Shown one piece after another: positions 40,032-49,000 of a DNA stretch of 54,839 bases (position 1 is the first letter of the stretch; each line of letters starts with the position of its first letter). This DNA is from Lentimicrobiaceae bacterium (GTDB taxonomy: Bacteria; Bacteroidota; Bacteroidia; Bacteroidales; JAGONC01): contig JAGONC010000022.1 in assembly GCA_017993235.1 (NCBI GenBank), positions 1-54,839 of the forward strand. The letters are read 5' to 3'. A program made the translations under genes and the position numbers. The notes under the pieces were generated by a model that had not been told where the DNA came from, did not search any database, and saw only the letters and a list, made by a program, of their open reading frames with translations.

Positions 40032-42959
40032 CTACCTGAAAATATCCTCCTTACTCACCCGGATGACCTTCCCGTACGTTTTCATCCAGTCCGTACCAAT
40101 TTTGTTTTCGTCTCCAATAATAGTGATGACCGTCGGTTTGTGGAAAAATTGCCGGTCGTACAAACCGACAATATCGTCGAAACGCATATCCTTATAGCTT
40201 TCAGTCCAGCGCTTGCGTGGATCTTCTGAATAGTTTTGCTTGCAGTAATTTGCGACCGGGTAGGAAATTCCACGGAATGTAGGCTTATTGCTGTTGATGG
40301 ACTGGATCAGCGATTTCCGCACCATCTCCATCCGGTCGCTCTTATCCGGCTGTTGGGTCAGAATACGATGCATTACTTCCACCGCCTCCCGGGTCTTATC
40401 GGCCTGGGTACCCACATAGGCCGTCAGGCTTGATCGCTCATCCGTATAGAACGGACGGAATACGGAGGCACCGCTGGCATAGGCAAATGACCTTAATTCC
40501 CTGATCTCCTGGAAAATAACGCTCTGCATGCCCCCGTCAAGATAATCGGCGTAGGCATTCAGGTAAGGCATATCTTCGCCTTTGACAATTTCGCCTGGTA
40601 AAAAGAAATAATCCTTGCTCTGGATGGCTTCTTTGTCATCCAGGAAGAAAACAACCGGCTCATCATATTCCTTAAATTCATTTCTGATAGGTGATTTGCT
40701 CCTGATGCTGATGTTGTCAATTGATAGCCTGGATGTTAGAATCTTTTCCAGCTGAGGTAGTCCGACTGTCCCGGAATAATGAATATCCGCTTCATAGCAC
40801 ATCACTTCCTGCAAAAGACGGAGAAGGGTGTCAGCCTTCAATTCCCTGACTTCTGCCGGTGTTAAACGATGAAGATAGGGCGAACGGTCGCCAAAAATGG
40901 CGTAATTGTACAATGCGGAACCGATCGTTTCAGGATCATCCTTTTCCACTTTAACCACAGTCTTGGCAGATTCATACAATTTTCTGATCTTATCGTCATC
41001 CTTTTGCGGATGGTATAAAAGGCCGGAAACCAGTGCAACGATCGTATCCAGGTTCGCATCAGGACCGGAAATGGTAATGCTGAAATTGTCGCGTCCGGCA
41101 TTGAAATAATAGGCAGCCCCCAGCCCCTGAAGGCTTACGGAAAGTTCAGCCAGTGGCATGGCTTCACTGCCGATCAGCGACATGTATTCGGATAGCTGGT
41201 CCAGGACAGGTCTCTCGTAGGTACCTGTTCCAAATCGGATGGTAAGGCTGAACAGGTCGTTGACCTTGTTCTCCGTAAAATACACATGAGTCAGGGCAGT
41301 AAGATCATGGACAGTGACCTCGTTGTTCTCCGAACCCGGTGGGCCGAATTCGATAAAATCGGGTTCGGTCGCCTGTGTTTGCATGTTTTCAATTTCCTGC
41401 GCAAAGACTGACTTCATTCCGGTATTGACTGAAGGTATGTGTTCAAACGGTTGTCTCAGCGTTTCCGGTTTCTTTGGAAATCCAGTTTTAGAGTAACACA
41501 CAAGGTAATCATTCCCGAAATATTTACTGGTTATTGTGATGACATCCTCACGGGTGATATTTTTTATTCTTTCAGGATAATCCAGTATTTCCTGCCAATC
41601 CATGTCAATCACAAAAGAAGTGATCATCATATAGCCCCGCTGGTACTGGTCCTCGAAGTTGTGCTTATAATCCACGATGATCTGTGTTTTGACGGCCTCC
41701 AGCAGTTCATCACTGAACCTGCCTGCTTTAAGGCTGTCTACCTGACCTGAAACAAGTTCCTCGGCCTTGCTCAGTGACTGACCGACGATCTTCGGCAGAA
41801 AAATGATCATTTCTCCTCCTGCTTCGGTAAAATGCATTCCGGAGGCCGCAGCCTGCATTAACTTATGATCCACACTTAATTTATCCAGAAGTCCTGTCAT
41901 AGATTCATTGGACAACAATCCGGTGATCACGTCCAGAGAAGGTTCGTCCTCATGTCCGACAGGCACGGACCGGTAGGCGATGATTCCGAATTTAACCGGG
42001 GTAAGTTTTTTCTGAAATAGATACCTGCCTTTGAAGGGCTGGATCGTGTAATCCGATGGCATAGGCGGGATCTCTCCACTTCTCCATACTCCAAAGTATT
42101 TACTGATCAACGGTTTAACTTCATCCGTGTTGAAATTACCGCTTAAGGTCAACGCCATATTGTTTGCCACATAATAGGTCTGAAAGTACTCGTCCATTTT
42201 CCTCATTGATGGATTTTTCAGATCATCAGGGTACCCAACGATCGGAACACCGTAAGGATAATTCGGGTAGAATTCTTTGATGAATTCTTCAAATGCATTG
42301 GCAAACCGGTTGTCCTTATACATATTATATTCTTCGTAGACCGTTTCCAGCTCTGACTGAAACAACCGGTAAACAGGATGGATGAACCTGTGGCTGTACA
42401 GCCGGAGCCATTTTTCGACCTGGTTCGCCGGGAAGATGTTAAAGTAGAGGATCTCATCATTGCTGGTACCGGCATTCACGTTGGTGCCTCCCATTTCGCC
42501 CAGGATCTTGCCGAATTCATTCGGGATGGCATATTCAGCCGCCCGGATCGAAAGCCGGTTGATCTCGCCCTGGATCCTTTCGCCTGTCTCACCGGGATCT
42601 GTTGTAGCCAATACATCATAAAGTGCTGCAATGCTGTCCAGGTAGATCTTTTCGGCAGTGTAATCAAGGGTCCCGATGCTGTCGGTTCCCTTGAACATGA
42701 TGTGTTCAAAGTAATGTGCTATACCTGTTGCATCCGCCGGATCGCGTTTGCTGCCTCCCTTGACTGCAACTGCACCGAAAATGCTCGGTAATGAATGATC
42801 CTCATTCAGGTAGACGGTTAGTCCGTTGTCAAGCCGGTAAACTTCAGTTCCAAGTGGTGAACCGGCCTGCTGTGAAAAGGCTGCTGATGACCAGATCAGG
42901 CAGGCAGCGATAAGGTACTGTAACTTTGTGATAAAGAATAATCTGTTCGTAATCATCAC
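40032..42959 (-). CDS. M16-family zinc metallopeptidase, two-half form
   Basis: 975 residues with a signal peptide (to about residue 30, AAFSQQ), so periplasmic or exported. The active half has the inverted zinc motif AHYFEHIMFKG (HxxEH, His 82, Glu 85, His 86) with the third-ligand Glu in LETVYEEYN about 75 residues on. The second half (about 520-975) is the inactive M16_C-type partner, including the YLDGGMQSVIFQEIRE and FAYASGA region. Such clamshell proteases degrade peptides. It stands alone, convergent with the patatin gene. Confidence 0.92.
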   Translation of the reverse strand: MMITNRLFFITKLQYLIAACLIWSSAAFSQQAGSPLGTEVYRLDNGLTVYLNEDHSLPSIFGAVAVKGGSKRDPADATGIAHYFEHIMFKGTDSIGTLDYTAEKIYLDSIAALYDVLATTDPGETGERIQGEINRLSIRAAEYAIPNEFGKILGEMGGTNVNAGTSNDEILYFNIFPANQVEKWLRLYSHRFIHPVYRLFQSELETVYEEYNMYKDNRFANAFEEFIKEFYPNYPYGVPIVGYPDDLKNPSMRKMDEYFQTYYVANNMALTLSGNFNTDEVKPLISKYFGVWRSGEIPPMPSDYTIQPFKGRYLFQKKLTPVKFGIIAYRSVPVGHEDEPSLDVITGLLSNESMTGLLDKLSVDHKLMQAAASGMHFTEAGGEMIIFLPKIVGQSLSKAEELVSGQVDSLKAGRFSDELLEAVKTQIIVDYKHNFEDQYQRGYMMITSFVIDMDWQEILDYPERIKNITREDVITITSKYFGNDYLVCYSKTGFPKKPETLRQPFEHIPSVNTGMKSVFAQEIENMQTQATEPDFIEFGPPGSENNEVTVHDLTALTHVYFTENKVNDLFSLTIRFGTGTYERPVLDQLSEYMSLIGSEAMPLAELSVSLQGLGAAYYFNAGRDNFSITISGPDANLDTIVALVSGLLYHPQKDDDKIRKLYESAKTVVKVEKDDPETIGSALYNYAIFGDRSPYLHRLTPAEVRELKADTLLRLLQEVMCYEADIHYSGTVGLPQLEKILTSRLSIDNISIRSKSPIRNEFKEYDEPVVFFLDDKEAIQSKDYFFLPGEIVKGEDMPYLNAYADYLDGGMQSVIFQEIRELRSFAYASGASVFRPFYTDERSSLTAYVGTQADKTREAVEVMHRILTQQPDKSDRMEMVRKSLIQSINSNKPTFRGISYPVANYCKQNYSEDPRKRWTESYKDMRFDDIVGLYDRQFFHKPTVITIIGDENKIGTDWMKTYGKVIRVSKEDIFR

Positions 42960-42989
42960 GATAACTTTAATATTTCTCTAAATTTCAAT

Positions 42990-42997
42990 CAAAGGTA
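42990..42997 (-). promoter_or_regulatory. Candidate -7 promoter element of the M16 gene
   Basis: On the minus strand TACCTTTG, a full match to TAnnTTTG, 30 bp upstream of the start codon. The -33 element is not clear. Confidence 0.4.
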
Positions 42998-43037
42998 ATC
43001 AGTAAACCCTGATAGCTGTTCAGGTTTTAAAAGATTT

Positions 43038-43079
43038 TCTCCTCTCTCCTTTCTCCTCTCTCCTCTCTCTTCTCTCATT
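43038..43079. repeat. Heptamer tandem repeat TCTCCTC, six units
   Basis: TCTCCTC, TCTCCTT, TCTCCTC, TCTCCTC, TCTCTTC, TCTCATT: a strict 7-bp pyrimidine repeat between the divergent M16 and DUF47 genes. Confidence 0.85.
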
Positions 43080-43121
43080 TCAAATCCATATATTTGCCCT
43101 TCTAACCGGAATCCGATCACC

Positions 43122-43745
43122 ATGAGTTTTTTCCCAAAAGTCATCAAGTTCTTTAAGCTGTTCAAACATCAGAATCAGGTCCTTCTGGAAAGTGCCGGCG
43201 TGCTTGACAGCCTTTTCAGCGACTACACGCATGTTTCAGAGAAATGTTCCAGCATCATTAAAAACGAGCAGGCCGGCAATGAGATCTCCAGGGAAATAGC
43301 CCGGTCGCTGGCCCTGACCTTCATTACTCCGATAGACCGTGAAGACATCTATGCCATCAATACCGCGCATGAAGATGTTCACAATTCGATCCGTGCTATT
43401 GCCACACGGATAGGGCTTTACCAGTTCGAAAACATCAAACCCGGCGCGGCCAGCCTCGTACAAAAAATCCATGCAATGATCACCGAGATCTCGGCCATGC
43501 TCACGGAATCAAGCATCAAAAAAGATGTGGAACACGCGGTCCTTAAAATCAAAGAGATAAAGCAGGAGGCCGACACGATGCTGCTGGTCTCCCTGGGAGA
43601 AATCTATGAGAGTCCGGTGGCAACACCGCAAGACCTGATGAATACCATCAAGTGGTCACATATTTACGACCGGATCGAAGAGGCCCTCGCCTGTACGGAC
43701 GTGCTTGCCAACACCATTGAAGGAATATCCCTGAAAAATGCCTGA
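43122..43745 (+). CDS. DUF47/PhoU-like phosphate transport regulator
   Basis: 207 residues, fully helical: FFPKVIKFFKLFKHQNQVLLE at the start, then ITPIDREDIYAINTAHEDVHNSI, the conserved FITPxDREDI signature of DUF47 proteins, and a C-terminal helix with DLMNTIKWSHIYDRIEEALACTD. DUF47 proteins work with PiT transporters in phosphate uptake or its control. The gene overlaps the transporter gene by 8 bp, the usual arrangement. Confidence 0.92.
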   Translation: MSFFPKVIKFFKLFKHQNQVLLESAGVLDSLFSDYTHVSEKCSSIIKNEQAGNEISREIARSLALTFITPIDREDIYAINTAHEDVHNSIRAIATRIGLYQFENIKPGAASLVQKIHAMITEISAMLTESSIKKDVEHAVLKIKEIKQEADTMLLVSLGEIYESPVATPQDLMNTIKWSHIYDRIEEALACTDVLANTIEGISLKNA

Positions 43746-44742
43746 CATTTCCATCCTTTTGATCATCATCATCCTGGTGGCCCTCGTTTTTGATTATACC
43801 AACGGGGTTCACGACAGCGCCAATGCTATTGCAACCGTTGTATCCACCAATGTGCTTTCGCCAAAATTAGCGGTACTGATGGCCGCAAGTCTTGACCTTG
43901 TCGGCGCCTTCCTGGGAACCCATGTAGCTGCTACGATGGGGAAAGGCATAGTCAATCCCGAGCTGATCGCGGGTAACCAGATGCTAGTCCTGGCGGCCCT
44001 GTTAGGTGCTATCTTCTGGAACCTACTTACCTGGCGGCTCGGACTGCCATCTTCATCTTCGCATGGACTGATCGGAGGACTGATAGGAGCGACCATCGCC
44101 TATGCCGGCTGGAGTGCACCCAGTTATTCCAATATTCTCTCGAAAGTTATTTTTCCATTGTTTCTGTCCCCCCTTGCAGGATTTATCGGCGGATATCTCT
44201 TAATGCTTGCTCTGGCATGGATTACCTGTAACCTCAAACCCAGGAAGATGAACAAGATGTTCCGGAGATTGCAGGTGTTCTCCGCTGCTTTCATGGCTAT
44301 GAGCCACGGAAGTAACGATGCACAGAAAACCATGGGGATCATTACCCTGGCGCTGTTCCTTTTTCATGCCATACCCACCTTTGAGGTTCCTGTTTGGGCC
44401 AAACTGGCCTGCGCGTTGGCTATTGCATCGGGAACGGCCACCGGTGGCTGGAAGATCATTAAAACCATGGGGCACAGGATCTTCAAGATCAAGCCCGTTC
44501 ACGGATTTGCGGCCGAGACCTCCTCAGCGATGGTCATCATGACATCTTCGTTACTGGGTGCTCCGATCAGTACCACTCATGTGATTTCGTCTTCCATTCT
44601 GGGTGTGGGATCTTCAAAACGGTTTTCAGCTGTAAAGTGGGGGGTGGCAGGGAATATGGTGACGGCATGGCTGCTAACGATTCCGGCTTCCGCGCTCGTT
44701 GGAGCCATCTGCTTCGCACTGCTGAATCTCATAAATTTTTAA
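43738..44742 (+). CDS. PiT-family inorganic phosphate transporter
   Basis: 334 residues with about ten hydrophobic segments. Both PiT signature repeats are seen: FDYTNGVHDSANAIATVVST near the N-terminus and AFMAMSHGSNDAQKTMGI (about residues 185-202) in the second half, plus GLPSSSSHGLIGGLIGA and APISTTHVISSSILGVG. It imports phosphate (as metal phosphate or with protons/sodium). Coupled to the DUF47 gene. Its stop lies within the start of a long hairpin repeat. Confidence 0.95.
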   Translation: MPDISILLIIIILVALVFDYTNGVHDSANAIATVVSTNVLSPKLAVLMAASLDLVGAFLGTHVAATMGKGIVNPELIAGNQMLVLAALLGAIFWNLLTWRLGLPSSSSHGLIGGLIGATIAYAGWSAPSYSNILSKVIFPLFLSPLAGFIGGYLLMLALAWITCNLKPRKMNKMFRRLQVFSAAFMAMSHGSNDAQKTMGIITLALFLFHAIPTFEVPVWAKLACALAIASGTATGGWKIIKTMGHRIFKIKPVHGFAAETSSAMVIMTSSLLGAPISTTHVISSSILGVGSSKRFSAVKWGVAGNMVTAWLLTIPASALVGAICFALLNLINF

Positions 44743-44845
44743 CCACAGCGGCGCTCAGAGGAAAACCACAGAGGCGCACAGAGGTCGGAATTTTCATCAT
44801 CAATCCTCTGAGCGCCTTTGTGCAACCTCCTTCGCCTCTGTGGTT
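44741..44845. repeat. Long hairpin repeat (AACCACAG type), copy 1
   Basis: AACCACAG..GGCGC.CAGAGG at the left and CGCCTCTGTGGTT at the right, with further pairing (CTCAGAGGA/TCCTCTGAG) inside. The arms can fold into a hairpin of nearly the whole 105 bp. It follows the PiT gene and probably acts as its terminator. A second copy is at 52588-52691. Confidence 0.8.
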
Positions 44846-44937
44846 AAAATAAATTGTGATACAACCTCACCAGCAAAAGGTAATGGAAGGATGATCCCTA
44901 AAGTCTACAACGCCCGGGGCTAGGAAGTTGTGATGGT

Positions 44938-45150
44938 GTGCGATGGCAATTGGATTTGTTCTTCCAGCTGCAAATACTTCTTCATAGAATCTGCAACCCG
45001 GGCAAGCAGGTTCGGGTGCTGGTGGATCAAGTGCAGGCTCAGGGAGAGCAGGAGGTTCATTTCGACGTATCAGGGCTTCCGGCAGGGATCTATGTGGTGC
45101 GGCTGGAGGAAGGAGGCTCGGTGGTGACGGGAAAGATCGTGAAGTACTAA
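44938..45150 (+). pseudogene. Orphan T9SS sorting-domain fragment
   Basis: The frame ends with QVRVLVDQVQAQGEQEVHFD, VSGLPAGIYVVRLEEGGSV and VTGKIVKY, the last two thirds of a type A sorting domain. No signal peptide, no passenger and no VYPNP start are present; upstream the sequence is unrelated. The stretch GAGCAGGAGGTTCATTTCGA onward is nearly identical to the 3' end of the beta-helix gene (about 51477-51520). A gene end left after loss of its body, or a copied 3' end. Confidence 0.7.
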
Positions 45151-45156
45151 AACAAA

Positions 45157-46404
45157 TCAGCCATCAAGCAACCACTTGAAAACAGGCCTAACTTTGATTC
45201 GGGTACCCTGGATTTCAATGTCCCTCTCGGTATCATCAGTCAGGATCAGCCCTTCAGCAAGGTTATAGGTAACCATGGCTTCTAGCAGTCCATTGATCTC
45301 TCTTGTTTGTGTGTCCGTATCTTCCAGATTATAGCATACCTGGACTGCACCGGTGATTTTATTTCCTGCCCTCAGGATAAAATCACATTCTCGTTTTGCT
45401 TTGTAATAAAATATCTCCTGGCCTCTTCTTCTAAGTTCGATGAAAACGATATTTTCAAGCATACTCCCTTTATCTTCCGAAAACATGAATCCAAGCCTGC
45501 GGATCAATACATTGTCAATAAAATAGATCTTCCTTGCATTTTGCAATTGTTTCCTGGCAGAGTAATCAAATTTATTCACGGCAAACAGCAGGTACGTGTC
45601 CTGGATAAAGTCAAGGTAGTTTTTGACAGTCGTGGCATTTTTCAGTCCGATTGACGCCGCAAGCCGGTTGTTGGAAAAGGGGCGCGCCACATTGCTGGCC
45701 AGCAGATAGATCAACTCTTTCAGTTCCCTTTCACTGGTCAGATTATGTTTTGCCATAATATCCCGGTAAAGAATGCTTTCATACAGCGATTTCAGGTAAT
45801 TATCATCTTTGTATTTAAGGTAATAGGGAAATCCTCCTGATCTGAAATACTCATTGTACAGCCGCCTGATTTCTGCTTTTTCAACTGTGGAATAAATATC
45901 TTTAGTTCCCGTCTTAACATTACTGAAATCAACAAATTCCCTGAATGAGAATGGGAAAAGCTCATGTTTCACAAACCGTCCGGTCAGGTGAGTGCCCAGG
46001 TCCTTGCTTAACATGGTGGCATTCGAACCTGTTATAAATACCTTGTTTCCATAATCATGAAGCCGCCTTGCAAACCGTTCCCAGCCTTTTATGTTCTGAA
46101 TCTCATCAAACCAGAACGTCTTTTGTTGCCCGAACAATTCAATAAACGTTTCATAGAGAAGTTGGAAATCTTCCACCTTAAAATTCAGAAGCCGTTCGTC
46201 GTCAAAATTCAGGTAATAATCCTTCTCAGGACTTTTTGACCTGATCTGGTGAAGCAAGGTGGATTTACCGCAACGCCTGATACCTGAAATAACCACGATA
46301 TCCTCTCCTTTCAACAACGCCTCCGGTATTTCCCTTCTTGTGAATGACTCATTCCAGGTAAGTACACGTTGGTCAGCGATAACAGTTTTAATCAGATCTT
46401 TCAT
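45157..46404 (-). CDS. COG1373-type AAA ATPase with DUF4143 domain (3)
   Basis: About 415 residues from the ATG at 46404 (MKDLIKTVIADQR); the open frame begins 7 codons earlier at a TTG that lies inside the -7 region, so it is not the start. Walker A ISGIRRCGKSTLLHQI (about 39-54), Walker B KTFWFDEIQNIKGW (about 92-105), GSNATMLSKDLGTHLTGR sensor region, a helix-turn-helix-like segment (NNRLAASIGLKNATTVKNYL, about 232-251), and DUF4143 with KAKRECDFILRAGN. Full length, function unknown. A well-formed promoter and palindromic sites lie upstream. Confidence 0.9.
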   Translation of the reverse strand: MKDLIKTVIADQRVLTWNESFTRREIPEALLKGEDIVVISGIRRCGKSTLLHQIRSKSPEKDYYLNFDDERLLNFKVEDFQLLYETFIELFGQQKTFWFDEIQNIKGWERFARRLHDYGNKVFITGSNATMLSKDLGTHLTGRFVKHELFPFSFREFVDFSNVKTGTKDIYSTVEKAEIRRLYNEYFRSGGFPYYLKYKDDNYLKSLYESILYRDIMAKHNLTSERELKELIYLLASNVARPFSNNRLAASIGLKNATTVKNYLDFIQDTYLLFAVNKFDYSARKQLQNARKIYFIDNVLIRRLGFMFSEDKGSMLENIVFIELRRRGQEIFYYKAKRECDFILRAGNKITGAVQVCYNLEDTDTQTREINGLLEAMVTYNLAEGLILTDDTERDIEIQGTRIKVRPVFKWLLDG

Positions 46405-46422
46405 AAAGTAGAGTTTATTGTG

Positions 46423-46454
46423 CAAATCTAAATAGTTTCTATTTATAATGCAAA
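46423..46454 (-). promoter_or_regulatory. Bacteroidota-type promoter of the third ATPase gene
   Basis: On the minus strand TTTG (46454-46451), a 20-bp spacer and TAGATTTG (46430-46423), exactly the -33 TTTG / -7 TAnnTTTG consensus with the right distance. It lies 18 bp upstream of the ATG at 46404. Confidence 0.7.
46429..46445. promoter_or_regulatory. Palindrome in the promoter spacer, candidate operator
   Basis: TAAATAG-TTT-CTATTTA, perfect 7-bp arms, lies between the -33 and -7 elements of the ATPase promoter and overlaps the edge of the -7 box. It shares the AATAG/CTATT core with the palindrome at 46469-46487, so the two may be a pair of binding sites. Confidence 0.5.
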
Positions 46455-46468
46455 ATATTAAATAAAAA

Positions 46469-46487
46469 TTTCTATTATTAATAGAAA
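46469..46487. promoter_or_regulatory. Palindrome TTTCTATTATTAATAGAAA, candidate operator
   Basis: Perfect 9-bp arms around one central T. It is 14 bp upstream of the ATPase -33 element and just before the open frame of the divergent histidine kinase, so it could control either gene. Confidence 0.55.
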
Positions 46488-46491
46488 AAAT

Positions 46492-48909
46492 ATGAATATC
46501 AAATTACTTTCTTGCTTTCGCTCTTTCCTCTTTATCTTTACTCAAGTAATCCAATTCCTCCAGGGCTTGAAAGCGTTCATGCATTTCATAAAAACCGTTC
46601 CGCTCTGGGCATTTGCTCTTGCACTGCTGGCTGTATCTGTGAATACTATTTATTTTATTTACAAGCACCAGATATCGGTTGACGGGCAATCGAATCACAG
46701 GATCAACGGCAAGTGCGTCATCACATATGTCACGCCCGGCGGAGCTTCAGATAATGCCGGGATGTTGCCCGGTGATACGCTACTTACCGTAGATGGGGAA
46801 GATGTTCATGAATGGTCGAACATTAACCATGACGTCAGAGTTGGGGACACCTGCATCTATGGGGTGGTCAGGAACGGCCAGCCATTGGACCTTCCCGTGG
46901 TATTCACTTCGCCGTTCTTATTCTTTTATGGTTTTACGATCACAATATATATAATCCTGATCCTTCTGTCCATCGCCAGCCTTTACCTTATATTTAAAAA
47001 ACCGGAAGATCGCTCGCTCAGGCTGTTTTTCATATATCTCCAGCTTTTTGCCATCAGTCAGAATGCAACATTTTTATTATTTCGTGATGCCCTGGCATTG
47101 GGCTCAAGTATTGTCTTCTGGTTAAGCAGTAGTCTGATGGGTCCGGTCCTCATTCATTTCCACCTAATGTTTCCCCGAACTGCAAAAATTTATGCCCGGT
47201 TCCAAAAACTACCCTTGTTCCTGTACATTGCCGGGATAATCATTTTTATCTATTGCATGATCTATTATATCCCTATGGTTTATGGCCGCTATGGTGTTTT
47301 TGAATTTTTTTCGGTCAGAAGAGGCGTGCTATCATGGTTGTCTTTAACTTATTTATTAGCCCTGATTACAGTTTTCTACCAGTTCATAACGATAAAAGAT
47401 ACCCTTTCACGCAATCAGCTTCGCCTGGTCATCATCGGCTCTTTCTTCGGTATTTATACTGCAGTGATGCTTGCTGTTGCACCGGGTTTTATGATACATA
47501 TTTCGGCCGGCTATCCGTATTTTGTTCCGGTTGCCCAGGGTATTGGCGGACTGATCATGATCACATTTATACTGGTTGCTGTCTTCCGCTACCGTATCTG
47601 GGACATCAGCATCATCATCCGGAAAGCGCTGCAATACTCCGCCGCTTCGTTGTTTATCATCCTGACTTACATGTTGTTTATCTATCTCGTTAATATGCTG
47701 ATCAGCAAGGAGTCAGATCTGTTCCGTTTCCTGTCCCTCGCCCTGTCCGTGATCATTTTCCTGGTCCTGCGCGACCGGCTGCAACGGCTTGTTGACCGTC
47801 TTTTTCAACGGGAGAGCTATGATTCTGCGGCGGTAGTAGCGGATTTTGAGGAGGAAATGGCGGGAGCGTATAGGATTGAGGATTTAGGATATAGGATCTT
47901 GGATAGAATGGATCATATATTCCATTTCAAGTCTGTTCTTTTATATTTGAAGAAAGAAGGAAATCGCTTTAAACCGGAGTTTGTTATGGAAGAAAAGGTG
48001 AATCGACCTCACAGGGAATTTCAGATCAACCGGGAGTTTGAGAATAAACTACTCAAACAGAAAGTGTTTTCACCTGCAGAGCTTACAAAAGCTCCGGAAA
48101 TACCTGATCATGAGCAGGTTGAGCTTGTGGTTCCGATGGTCAAAGACGTGAACTCGTTCGGCTTTTTCCTATGTGGGCCGAAGAAGTCGGAAAAGAGCTA
48201 TTCGATGCAGGATATCCGGGTGCTTTCCCTGATCGCCAAACGGGTCATTGCGTTATTCAATACGGCATCGCTATACCAGAAGGATCTTGACCGCCAACTG
48301 ATGCTCGAGCGCGAACGGGCGCGGATCTCGCAGGACATGCACGACGACGTGGGCGCCAGCCTCACCCGCATCTCGATCCTGAGCGACCTGGCGAAGAACC
48401 GGACTGATATGCAGGGCGAAACCATGCAATGGCTTTCCCAGATCAGCGACACCTCGCGGAGTGTAATGGAAGAGATGAGCCAGATCATCTGGGCGCTGAA
48501 TCCAAAGAACGACACGCTGGAAGGATTGGTCGCCTACATAAGGAGGTTTGCCAATGAATACATTGAGCCAACATCCGTCAGTTGTGCGTTTGACTTCCCA
48601 TCCTCCCTGCCCGTCATGGCATTAACTGTTGAAACCCGGCGCAATATCTACCTGGTAGTCCGCGAAGCTTTGCATAATGTGATAAAGCATTCAGAAGCGA
48701 CTAGAGTTGATATAAGATTGTCGATTGTTGATGGTCGAATGTCGATTTCAGTCAGGGATGACGGGAAAGGATTCGATCCGGAAAAACTTGAATTTCCGGG
48801 TAACGGGCTGGTGAATATGAAGAAGAGAATGAAGGACATCAGGGGAGAGGTACTGATTCGCTCTGAGATTGGTTCGGGAACTGAAGTTGAGTTAACCTGT
48901 TCGGTTTAG
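46492..48909 (+). CDS. NarL-type sensor histidine kinase with PDZ-like domain
   Basis: 805 residues; translation may instead start at the ATG at 46579 (MHFIKTVPLWAF), which fits the first membrane helix better. Order: a membrane helix, a PDZ-like domain (VITYVTPGGASDNAGMLPGD, about 76-95), seven to eight membrane helices (about 140-420), a GAF-like cytoplasmic domain (about 450-590), a HisKA_3 dimerisation segment with phosphoacceptor His in ISQDMHDDVGASLTRIS (about 617) and a HATPase domain with NVIKHSEAT, VRDDGKGFD and GNGLVNMKKRM. It pairs with the regulator at 49074. Two in-frame heptamer repeats lie inside the gene. Confidence 0.9.
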   Translation: MNIKLLSCFRSFLFIFTQVIQFLQGLKAFMHFIKTVPLWAFALALLAVSVNTIYFIYKHQISVDGQSNHRINGKCVITYVTPGGASDNAGMLPGDTLLTVDGEDVHEWSNINHDVRVGDTCIYGVVRNGQPLDLPVVFTSPFLFFYGFTITIYIILILLSIASLYLIFKKPEDRSLRLFFIYLQLFAISQNATFLLFRDALALGSSIVFWLSSSLMGPVLIHFHLMFPRTAKIYARFQKLPLFLYIAGIIIFIYCMIYYIPMVYGRYGVFEFFSVRRGVLSWLSLTYLLALITVFYQFITIKDTLSRNQLRLVIIGSFFGIYTAVMLAVAPGFMIHISAGYPYFVPVAQGIGGLIMITFILVAVFRYRIWDISIIIRKALQYSAASLFIILTYMLFIYLVNMLISKESDLFRFLSLALSVIIFLVLRDRLQRLVDRLFQRESYDSAAVVADFEEEMAGAYRIEDLGYRILDRMDHIFHFKSVLLYLKKEGNRFKPEFVMEEKVNRPHREFQINREFENKLLKQKVFSPAELTKAPEIPDHEQVELVVPMVKDVNSFGFFLCGPKKSEKSYSMQDIRVLSLIAKRVIALFNTASLYQKDLDRQLMLERERARISQDMHDDVGASLTRISILSDLAKNRTDMQGETMQWLSQISDTSRSVMEEMSQIIWALNPKNDTLEGLVAYIRRFANEYIEPTSVSCAFDFPSSLPVMALTVETRRNIYLVVREALHNVIKHSEATRVDIRLSIVDGRMSISVRDDGKGFDPEKLEFPGNGLVNMKKRMKDIRGEVLIRSEIGSGTEVELTCSV
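47869..47903 (+). repeat. Heptamer repeat NNNNGGA, five units, in the kinase gene
   Basis: TATAGGA, TTGAGGA, TTTAGGA, TATAGGA, TCTTGGA in strict register, coding YRIEDLGYRILD in the linker before the GAF-like domain. Confidence 0.75.
48714..48748 (+). repeat. Heptamer repeat TCGATTG-type, five units, in the kinase gene
   Basis: AAGATTG, TCGATTG, TTGATGG, TCGAATG, TCGATTT in register, coding RLSIVDGRMSIS within the ATP-binding domain between two of its strands. Confidence 0.7.
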
Positions 48910-48918
48910 AATAGACAG

Positions 48919-48938
48919 ATTCCCGCTTGCGCGGGAAT
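48919..48938. repeat. Hairpin ATTCCCGC/GCGGGAAT
   Basis: Perfect 8-bp arms around TTGC, 10 bp after the kinase stop, followed by GACG: a form of the widespread ATTCCCGC-type dispersed repeat. It might act as a terminator, although no T-run follows. Confidence 0.6.
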
Positions 48939-48966
48939 GACGTTTGCAGGCTTATCGGGCAGAAAT

Positions 48967-49000
48967 CCCCCCCCCCGGATGGGAAGGGGTCGGGGGAGGG
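48967..49000 (+). other. C10 tract followed by a G-quadruplex-type sequence
   Basis: Ten C residues, GGAT, then GGGAAGGGGTCGGGGGAGGG, which has four runs of three or more G separated by 1-2 bases. It can form a G-quadruplex on the plus strand, or the C and G runs can pair. It lies in the 164-bp gap between the kinase and its regulator. Confidence 0.6.

Noticed and set aside
46504..46698. Minus-strand frame opposite the kinase N-terminus (EMHERFQALEELDYLSKD)
   Set aside because: Looks protein-like and might be an old gene remnant under the kinase start, but the kinase frame continues into clear domains and I cannot assign the other; it only supports using the ATG at 46579.
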